Source: Mesorhizobium qingshengii (GTDB taxonomy: Bacteria > Pseudomonadota > Alphaproteobacteria > Rhizobiales > Rhizobiaceae). Taken from it: DNA of 64,000 nt. The translations under genes and the position numbers were made by a program. This document shows, in pieces, positions 58,187 through 64,000 of this stretch. Each line of letters opens with the position of its first letter. The first letter of the stretch is position 1. The stretch lies in NCBI RefSeq assembly GCF_900103325.1, contig NZ_FMXM01000004.1, positions 372,001 to 436,000 of the forward strand, given 5' to 3'. Below the pieces are notes generated by a model. That model saw only the letters and a list, made by a program, of their open reading frames with translations. It was not told the origin of the DNA and ran no database searches.

Positions 58187-59130
58187 TCTCCGAACTCCTG
58201 ATCCGATTTTCTTTTGTGCGCCGCCAGCGCCATAAGCCGGCGATCACGCCACACCTGCCGTGCGCCGAGACCGTCGCGCGGCAGGCGCTTGCGACGGTCG
58301 GCCTCGACGGTCGCCATGACCTCGCCGGCCCAGTCGACGCGACGAAGCATCTGCGGGAAGATGTTCGAATAGATCGACTGATAGCGCTCGACATAGTCGC
58401 GCACGCCGCCAGGCGCATTGAGGTCGATGGTCTCGAACGGCCCCATGAACGACCAGCGCAGCGCCAGCCCGTCGCGGATGCCGATATCGACATCCTCGAC
58501 GCTGGCGTAGCCGTCGGCGACGAGCCGAAAAGCCTCCTCCAGCAATGCACCTTGCAGGCGGTTCATGATGAAGCCGTCGAGCTCGCGCTTCATCACCAGC
58601 GGGGCGTGGCCGGCATCGACGAGGAAGGCGCGGGTCCTTTCGACCGTCTCGGCGGACGTCCACGGCGCCGGCACGACTTCGGCCGCCGGAATGAGATAGG
58701 GCGGATTGATCGGATGCACGACCAGGCAGCGGTGCCGCCCCCGCAGATGATCGGTGAACTTCGACGGCAACAGCGCCGAGGTGGAACTGGCGATGACCGT
58801 TTGCGGGCCGGCAAGGGTGTCGATCAGGGAGAACACCTCCCGCTTGACCTCGAGGTTTTCGGGCGTGTTCTCCTGGACATGGACTGCATCGGCCACCGCT
58901 TCCGCCAGTTCGGCGACAATGGCGATGCGGCCGAGCACGGTGTCGACGGATTGACCGCGCAGCAGGTCGTTCGAGGCAAGGTCGCCGAGCACGCCGGCAA
59001 TGTAGTCACGGGCACCGCCTGTCGCGGCCGGCGACTGGTCCCACATCCGCACATCATGGCCGGCGCGGGCGAAGCTGATCGCCCAGGCCCGCCCGATGAA
59101 CCCGCTTCCGACAATCGCGACATTGGCCAT
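58183..59130 (-). CDS. 3-hydroxyacyl-CoA/3-hydroxyacid dehydrogenase (lambda-crystallin type)
   Basis: NAD-dependent dehydrogenase, 315 residues. Rossmann motif VAIVGSGFIGRAWAISFARAG (residues 4-24) with aspartate 31 for NAD(H); substrate region SSTSALLPSKFTDH, HPINPPYLIPAAEVVPAP and the C-terminal helical domain starting FIMNRLQGALLEEAF. Related enzymes are L-gulonate 3-dehydrogenase and carnitine dehydrogenase, both of which oxidise a 3-hydroxyl. It overlaps the BKACE by 4 bp and follows the SDR by 11 bp. A 3-keto acid product handed to BKACE is the natural reading. Confidence 0.88.
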   Translation of the reverse strand: MANVAIVGSGFIGRAWAISFARAGHDVRMWDQSPAATGGARDYIAGVLGDLASNDLLRGQSVDTVLGRIAIVAELAEAVADAVHVQENTPENLEVKREVFSLIDTLAGPQTVIASSTSALLPSKFTDHLRGRHRCLVVHPINPPYLIPAAEVVPAPWTSAETVERTRAFLVDAGHAPLVMKRELDGFIMNRLQGALLEEAFRLVADGYASVEDVDIGIRDGLALRWSFMGPFETIDLNAPGGVRDYVERYQSIYSNIFPQMLRRVDWAGEVMATVEADRRKRLPRDGLGARQVWRDRRLMALAAHKRKSDQEFGE

Positions 59131-59141
59131 GGATCGGTTCC

Positions 59142-59948
59142 TCAGAGTGTTTCGACATTGCCGTCGACGCCGAGCGACTGGCCGGAAATGTTGATCCCCG
59201 CATCGGACAGCAGGAAGGCGACCATCGAAGCCACATCATAGGGGCTGGTCATGCGGCGCAGCGAGATGTTCTGCAGATAGCGCCCGGTCATCTCCTCGTG
59301 GCTGATGCCAATCTGCTTGGCGCGCGCCGAGATGACGCCCTCGATACGTGGTCCCTCGATGATGCCGGGCAGGATGGCATTGACCCTTATGCCGTGCGGC
59401 CCAAGCTCCTTGGCGAGGCTCTGCGTGAAACCGATGACACCGAACTTGGCCGCCGAATAGGGCGTGCGGAACGCATAGCCGTGGCGGCCGGCCGCCGACG
59501 ACATCGACACGATCGAGCCCCCGCCCGCCGCCTTGATCAGCGGCACGGCGCGCCGTGCGCACAGGAACTGGCCGGTCAGGCAGATGTCGATGCAGCGCCG
59601 CCAGTCGGCCGGATCGATCTCGTCGACACCGCCTGTCGGGCCGGCAATGCCGGCATTGTTGATCAGCGCGTCGAGCCCGCCGAGCTTTTCCTTCACGGCC
59701 TCGAACAGCCGGTCGACGTCCGCGTCACGCGAGACATCCGCCTTGATTGCCGCGACCAGATCGATCTTGTCCGGAGCGGCGGCCAGCGCCTCGTCGGAAA
59801 CGTCGCAGACGACGATGCGCGCCCCGAGCCGCGACAGCGTGTCGGCTATGGCAAAACCGATGCCGCCGGCGCCCGCCGTCACCAGCACGCGCTGGCCTTT
59901 CAGCCCGCTCAGAAATTCGTCCGCCGATGCCGGTGCGCTCGCGCTCAT
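59142..59948 (-). CDS. SDR-family dehydrogenase
   Basis: Short-chain dehydrogenase, 268 residues. Cofactor motif TAGAGGIG (24-31), NNAG (97-100), catalytic S150/S151, Y164 and K168 in YSAAK, and the terminal GVDGNVETL. The aspartate in CDVS after the second strand suggests NAD rather than NADP. ATG 59948 was chosen; an in-frame extension to 59999 adds 17 unlikely residues. It probably oxidises the imported sugar to a lactone for the SMP-30 enzyme. Gaps to its neighbours are 11 and 13 bp. Confidence 0.88.
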   Translation of the reverse strand: MSASAPASADEFLSGLKGQRVLVTAGAGGIGFAIADTLSRLGARIVVCDVSDEALAAAPDKIDLVAAIKADVSRDADVDRLFEAVKEKLGGLDALINNAGIAGPTGGVDEIDPADWRRCIDICLTGQFLCARRAVPLIKAAGGGSIVSMSSAAGRHGYAFRTPYSAAKFGVIGFTQSLAKELGPHGIRVNAILPGIIEGPRIEGVISARAKQIGISHEEMTGRYLQNISLRRMTSPYDVASMVAFLLSDAGINISGQSLGVDGNVETL

Positions 59949-59961
59949 GGTCCTGTCCTTC

Positions 59962-62043
59962 TCATTGCAACCGCCGTTCGCGCAGCGCCATGACGGCACC
60001 CAGAACGACCAGCCCGTAAAGAATTGCCCTTGTGGCGTAGGGAAGCGTGGTGCCGGCCAGCAGCATCTGCAGCGCCGTCAGCAACAATACCCCGCCGAGC
60101 ATGCCGAGATAGTGGCCGCGCCCGCCGGTGATCAGCGCACCGCCAACCACCACCACGGCGATCGACGGCAAGAGATAGTCGTCGCCCATGCCGAGGCTTG
60201 CCTGGCCCGAAAAGCCGGTCAGCATGATGCCGACGATCGCCGCGCAGACGGCCGACAGCATGTAGACCAGGATCAGCGTGCGCTCGACGCCGATGCCTGA
60301 CAATCGCGCCGCGCGCAGCCCGTTGCCGATGCCGTAGACCCGGCGTCCGAACGGCGTGCGTCCAAGCAGCAGCACTGCCACGACCACGAAGACGACCATC
60401 AGCAGAACGACCGGCGTCACGAGGCCGAGCTTGGCCGTCATGAACCAGCGCAGCAGCGGCGAGGAAAAACCGGCCGGTGTTCCCTGCGAATAGAGCAGCG
60501 CACAGCCCTGCAGAATGCCGTTGGTGGCGAGCGTCATGACGATCGGCGAGATGCCGAGATAGACGATGCCGAAGCCATTGGCGAAGCCGATGGCGCAGGC
60601 CATCAGCAATACGACCGGCAAGGCGTAGACGAGGGCAGCATCGGAGCCGTTGACCATGCCGGCCAGGATGATGCCGGAAATGCCGATCGTCCACGGCACG
60701 GAGAGATCAAGGCCGCCGGTCAGGATGACCGTTCCCTGCCCGAGCGCCAGGACGGCCAGGAAGGACGACAGCACGAGCAGCGAATTCCAGTAACCCGGAT
60801 TGAGGATGGCGCGACCGAGCCAGATCTGCGTGACGATGACGATGATGAGCAGACAGACATAGGCGGGCAGTGCGTAGCGCAGCGTCTCCGCGTTGCGCAG
60901 ATGGAAGGCAGGGCGCGGCGATGCCGGGCTGCCCTGGTGATGCGATGGCCCGGCGATCCTGAGGCGCCGGTCCACGCGCTCGAGTTGCGAGGGCAATATG
61001 CCGGCGCGCCAGGCGGCAAGCCGGGCACGCGCGGCGCGCAATTGCACGGCAAGCACCGATGCGTGCGAGATCGAGCCAGCGAGAGCCGCCAGCACGAGAA
61101 TGGTGCCTTCGGCTATGGTCGAGTAGTAGGCCGACACATTGAGCACCAGCAGGATGTTCACCACCATCATCAGGATATAGGCGCCGAAGACCGTGCCGAC
61201 CGGACCGCCCTGCCCGCCACCGAGACGCGTGCCGCCGACGACGACCGCCGCGAACATCGACAACAGCAGCGGATTGCCGACCAGCGGATCGCCGCTGCCG
61301 GTCTGGGCGCTGATGAACACGCCGGCAAGGCCGTAGCAGCCGCCGGCGATGACATAGACCGCAAAGCGCACCAGCACGACATTGATGCCGACGGAAGCGG
61401 CCGAATCCGCGTCGCTGCCAACCGCGTAGAGCGCCGTGCCGAAGCGGGTTCCCTTCAGCCAGAACCAGGCGAGCAGGACGACGCCCAGCACCACCAGCGG
61501 CATCGGCAGCCAGTTGGTGATCGCGTCGCCAAGGTAGAACGTGCCGAGATCGGGCGACACGAAGCCGCCGGGCTTGTCCATCACCAGCAGCGTCACACCT
61601 TGCAGGATGAACATGGTGGACAGCGTCACCACTATGGGCTGCATGCGCAGCACGGCGATGAAGAAGCCGTTGAAGGCCCCGACTGCCATGCCGACGCCGA
61701 TGCCGACTGCCGTCCACAGCAGGATGCTGGCGCCTGGTGCCATCGGGTCCATGCTCGACGCCAGCACGACATTGACCAGCGATATCACCGCGCCGGCGGA
61801 CAGATCGAAGCCACCCGAGAGGATCACGATCGTCTGGCCGATCGCCGCGAGCGCCGAGGTCGCGCCGCCGCTCGACAGGAACGACACATCGAAATAGGTC
61901 AGCGGCCCGGCACTGATCCAGTCGACAATGAAGAGCAGGATCGCAAGGACGGCGGCGGCGATCAGCGCGCCGCGATTGCGCATCAGCGCGCGGCGCAGCC
62001 CGAAGCCACTGGAAGCAGGAGATGGAAGTGTCGTGCTGCTCAT
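59962..62043 (-). CDS. Fused double ABC permease (two RbsC-type domains)
   Basis: Membrane protein of 693 residues with two RbsC-like permease domains. Domain 1 (about 20-330) shows VILSGGFDLSAGAVISLVNV, GAFNGFFIAVLRMQPIVVTL and VVVGGTRLGGGQGGPVGTV. A basic linker (about 335-390, QLRAARARLAAWRAG) joins domain 2 (about 395-690), which shows VILTGGLDLSVPWTIGISG, GFANGFGIVYLGISPIVMTLA, YGIGNGLRAARLSGIGVERT and VVVGGALITGGRGHYLGML. Normal permeases of this family have about 320 residues and dimerise. The fusion is in frame without a break. It overlaps the ATPase gene by 4 bp. Confidence 0.9.
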   Translation of the reverse strand: MSSTTLPSPASSGFGLRRALMRNRGALIAAAVLAILLFIVDWISAGPLTYFDVSFLSSGGATSALAAIGQTIVILSGGFDLSAGAVISLVNVVLASSMDPMAPGASILLWTAVGIGVGMAVGAFNGFFIAVLRMQPIVVTLSTMFILQGVTLLVMDKPGGFVSPDLGTFYLGDAITNWLPMPLVVLGVVLLAWFWLKGTRFGTALYAVGSDADSAASVGINVVLVRFAVYVIAGGCYGLAGVFISAQTGSGDPLVGNPLLLSMFAAVVVGGTRLGGGQGGPVGTVFGAYILMMVVNILLVLNVSAYYSTIAEGTILVLAALAGSISHASVLAVQLRAARARLAAWRAGILPSQLERVDRRLRIAGPSHHQGSPASPRPAFHLRNAETLRYALPAYVCLLIIVIVTQIWLGRAILNPGYWNSLLVLSSFLAVLALGQGTVILTGGLDLSVPWTIGISGIILAGMVNGSDAALVYALPVVLLMACAIGFANGFGIVYLGISPIVMTLATNGILQGCALLYSQGTPAGFSSPLLRWFMTAKLGLVTPVVLLMVVFVVVAVLLLGRTPFGRRVYGIGNGLRAARLSGIGVERTLILVYMLSAVCAAIVGIMLTGFSGQASLGMGDDYLLPSIAVVVVGGALITGGRGHYLGMLGGVLLLTALQMLLAGTTLPYATRAILYGLVVLGAVMALRERRLQ

Positions 62044-63572
62044 GCGGCGGCTTCCCCGGCATGGCCGAGCGCCGGACGCATGATGGCCGGTTCGGTGATG
62101 GCGTCACCTTCGAGCTCGGCCGCGATGCGCCCGTCGTAGAGAACCAGGACCCGGTCGCATTGGTGGACGAGTTCGGGAATCTCCGTCGAGTGCAGCAGGA
62201 TCGAGCCGCCAGCGGCCACGTAGTTACGCATCATCACGTAGAGCTCGTGCTTGGTGCCGACATCGATGCCGCGGGTGGGATCGAACAGAAGCAGGATGCG
62301 GCTCTGCGCCACCAGCCATTTGGCGATGGCGATCTTCTGCTGATTGCCGCCGGAAAACGCTCCGGCCCGAGTCCACAGCGCGCGGCGGTCGACCTCGACA
62401 GTGGCGAATGCCTCCTCGACGGAACGGGTCTCGGCTTCCATGTCGACAAGGCCGAAGCGTGTAAAACGCGACACCACGGGCAGTGTGGCGTTCTGGCTGC
62501 CCGACAGTTTCAGGAACAGGCCCTCGGATTTGCGGTCTTCCGGCACCAGGCCGATCGCCATGTTGGGCAGCAAGGCATCGGCGGGCGAGCCGAGCCAGAC
62601 CTTGCGGCCGTCGACAAGGATGTCGCCATGGGTAATTTCAGCCATGCCGAAGCAGGCCAGGAACAGATCCTGCTGGCCCATGCCCTGCAGTCCGGCAACG
62701 CCGAGGATCTCGCCCCGGCGCAGGTCGAAGCTGGCGCCGTCGAGCTTGCGCCCGACCTTGAGGTCGCGCACGCCCAGAACCGATGGACCGAATGCCTGGG
62801 CACTATCGGGCTTGGGCGGGAAGGTCTGCTCGATGCTGCGGCCGATGATCTTTTCGATCACGTCGGCGTCCGAGACGTCGGCAACGGGCGCGGTGACGAT
62901 GTGGCGGCCGTTTCTCAGGATCGTCAACGTGTCGCAAAAGGCGCGCACCTCGCGCATGCGATGGGTGATGAAGACGATGGTCGTGCCCGCGGCCTTCAGC
63001 CTGGCGATGATGTCGCCCAGCCAGTCGACGTCGCGGCCGGCGAGCGTCGAGGTCGGTTCATCGAGCAGCAGGATGCGCGGCTTGCGGTAGACGGCACGCG
63101 CGATCTCGATCTTCTGGCGCACCGAAAGCTCGAGCTCGCTCACTTCGGCATCGAGATCGACGGAAAAGCCGAGATCGTCGATGTGGCTGCGAACTGCCTT
63201 GCGGGCGGCAGTGCGCCGGATCAGGCCGGAGATGCCCACCGGGGCGTAGGGCAGCAGCATGTTGTCGAGAACGGAGAGATCGCGCACCAGGGTCATCTCC
63301 TGGAATGCCGTCTGCACGCCCAGCGCATGCGCGGCGCGCGGTGCGCCGTAGCCGATCTCCTTGCCGAAGACATGGACATGACCCGCGCTCGGCCGGACCA
63401 GTCCGGACAGCAGTTTCACCAGGGTCGACTTGCCGGCTCCATTTTCACCAAGCAGCGCATGGACGCCGCCAGACGCGATCCGGAACGACACGCCGTCCAG
63501 CGCGACGGTCGGGCCGAACGCCTTGCTGATGCCGTCGATCTCGATGGCGGGAAGCTCGGAGTGGTCTGTCAT
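62040..63572 (-). CDS. Sugar ABC ATPase (RbsA family)
   Basis: CUT2-type ATPase with two nucleotide domains, 510 residues. N-domain Walker A GENGAGKST, Q-loop AFQEMTLVRDLSV, a degenerate signature LELSVRQKIEIARAV, Walker B ILLLDEPTSTLAG. C-domain Walker A is degenerate (GLQGMGQQDLF), signature FSGGNQQKIAIAKWL, Walker B ILLLFDPTRGIDVG. ATG 63572 is preferred over a frame start at 63614 (14 residues longer), which precedes a gap holding a long hairpin. It powers the fused permease downstream. This is a standard full-length RbsA, unlike the split copy at 27216-28695. Confidence 0.9.
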   Translation of the reverse strand: MTDHSELPAIEIDGISKAFGPTVALDGVSFRIASGGVHALLGENGAGKSTLVKLLSGLVRPSAGHVHVFGKEIGYGAPRAAHALGVQTAFQEMTLVRDLSVLDNMLLPYAPVGISGLIRRTAARKAVRSHIDDLGFSVDLDAEVSELELSVRQKIEIARAVYRKPRILLLDEPTSTLAGRDVDWLGDIIARLKAAGTTIVFITHRMREVRAFCDTLTILRNGRHIVTAPVADVSDADVIEKIIGRSIEQTFPPKPDSAQAFGPSVLGVRDLKVGRKLDGASFDLRRGEILGVAGLQGMGQQDLFLACFGMAEITHGDILVDGRKVWLGSPADALLPNMAIGLVPEDRKSEGLFLKLSGSQNATLPVVSRFTRFGLVDMEAETRSVEEAFATVEVDRRALWTRAGAFSGGNQQKIAIAKWLVAQSRILLLFDPTRGIDVGTKHELYVMMRNYVAAGGSILLHSTEIPELVHQCDRVLVLYDGRIAAELEGDAITEPAIMRPALGHAGEAAA

Positions 63573-63624
63573 TGTCCTCGATCGCCGGGCTGCGCACTTC
63601 TGGGCGACATGCATTAGCGCGGAT

Positions 63625-63659
63625 CGACGATGCGCGGACAGGAGGTCCGCGCATCGTCG
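63625..63659 (-). terminator. Perfect 15-bp hairpin after the binding-protein gene
   Basis: Fifteen perfect pairs (63625-63639 with 63645-63659) and a 5-nt loop lie in the 105-bp gap between the receptor stop (63678) and the ATPase start (63572). It is the strongest hairpin seen in the window. No T-run follows on the minus strand, so partial termination or mRNA protection is likely. Confidence 0.6.
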
Positions 63660-63677
63660 CGATTTGCCTTGGGAGGC

Positions 63678-64000
63678 TCAGTCTTCCGGCTGGCCGACGA
63701 GGGCAGCGCTGAGGCCGATCTCGGGCGCTTGGTCCGAAAAGATCGAAGCGAACCAGCCGGGATTGGAGACCAGCGACGGCTTGAAGGCGTTGCAGCCGGC
63801 CTTCATCTCCGCCCAGGTGCCCTCATTGCAGAGCTTGATCGTCTCGTTGGTGACGACCGGCAGCGGCAGGATGGTGGTCTTCGGCACGTCCTTGCCTTCG
63901 ATCGCCTCGACGGCGAGCTTGAGTGCCAGCGCCCCGGAGTACGGCGGCGAGGCGTAGGAAATGCGTGGCGCGCCGAGCGGCGCATAGGGCGACGCCGCGC
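63678..64000 (-). CDS. Sugar ABC periplasmic binding protein, partial (C-terminal end)
   Basis: The frame is open to the right edge and ends with TGA at 63678-63680; about 106 residues of the C-terminus are present. The visible sequence runs from SPYAPLGAPRISYASPPYSG through LKLAVEAIEGKDVPKTTILP and LCNEGTWAEMKAGCNAF to LVGQPED. The LAVEAIEGKDVPKT stretch is the usual C-terminal pattern of type I (ribose-type) receptors. The start lies right of the window. Position before a hairpin, an ATPase and a double permease supports this call. Confidence 0.82.
   Translation of the reverse strand, partial: AASPYAPLGAPRISYASPPYSGALALKLAVEAIEGKDVPKTTILPLPVVTNETIKLCNEGTWAEMKAGCNAFKPSLVSNPGWFASIFSDQAPEIGLSAALVGQPED

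Noticed and set aside
62022..63617. Open frame of about 530 codons on the plus strand opposite the last ATPase
   Set aside because: The minus strand shows all ABC motifs; the plus frame has none and is an antisense shadow.
1..64000. CRISPR arrays, tRNA/rRNA genes, insertion sequences and phage integration sites
   Set aside because: No regularly spaced repeats, no cloverleaf or rRNA-like sequence, no transposase or integrase motif and no att-like direct repeats were found on reading both strands.

Overview
The window is GC-rich bacterial DNA, packed with genes and rich in operons joined by 4-bp ATGA/GTGA or 1-bp TGATG overlaps. Six ABC importers, many GntR/IclR/LysR/LuxR-type regulators and many sugar- and amide-catabolic enzymes suggest an alphaproteobacterium of the Rhizobiales, most like Mesorhizobium. 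That placement rests on gene content and style, not on a marker gene. I saw no rRNA, tRNA, CRISPR array, transposase or phage gene. The window looks like a chain of nutrient-acquisition and catabolic modules.

Layout. (A) 1-4718 (+): a branched-chain-type (LIV) importer without its binding protein, cut at the left edge, plus a FAD amine oxidase. (B) 4740-9080 (-): a GntR regulator, a class III PLP enzyme, a hydroxylysine-kinase-like kinase and an M20 deacylase. (C) 9258-12613 (+): a GNAT protein and a MalT-like LuxR regulator. (D) 12698-18320 (+): an HDAC-like amidohydrolase followed by a complete urea/amide-type (Urt-like) importer. (E) 18373-22854: a TPP enzyme, a zinc-ribbon protein, a Tim44-like protein and a lactonase. 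(F) 23054-39822: two plus-strand ABC/enzyme operons around a minus-strand amidohydrolase and IclR regulator. They hold a ribose-type importer with a split ATPase, a maltose/glycerol-3-P-type importer, an enolase-superfamily dehydratase, a mutarotase, a Gfo/Idh dehydrogenase, two MaoC proteins, a CaiB CoA-transferase and a solute-binding-like protein without a signal peptide. (G) 39952-54939 (-): S-formylglutathione hydrolase, then a unidirectional run of about 14 kb. Read in the direction of transcription it is pxpA, a small biotin carrier, biotin carboxylase, pxpB, pxpC, TorT-like binding protein, ABC ATPase, permease, bioY, a three-subunit molybdenum hydroxylase and a 2-hydroxyacid-type dehydrogenase. 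A LysR regulator diverges from its upstream end. (H) 56299-64000 (-): a sugar importer with a fused double permease, then SDR, 3-hydroxyacyl-CoA-type dehydrogenase, BKACE and SMP-30 lactonase.

How the genes may work together. Each importer sits with enzymes that probably process its substrate. The most striking module is G. It could import an N-containing compound, oxidise it with a molybdenum hydroxylase (which commonly adds oxygen beside a ring nitrogen), and open the resulting cyclic amide with a PxpABC complex that carries its own biotin carboxylase and biotin carrier. A biotin importer (BioY) sits in the same run. Module H reads as an oxidative aldose route ending in beta-keto acid cleavage, and module F as a sugar-acid route that may pass through CoA thioesters. 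Stable hairpins follow most of the periplasmic binding-protein genes, as expected for differential expression within ABC operons. Substrates cannot be read from the sequence and are inferred.
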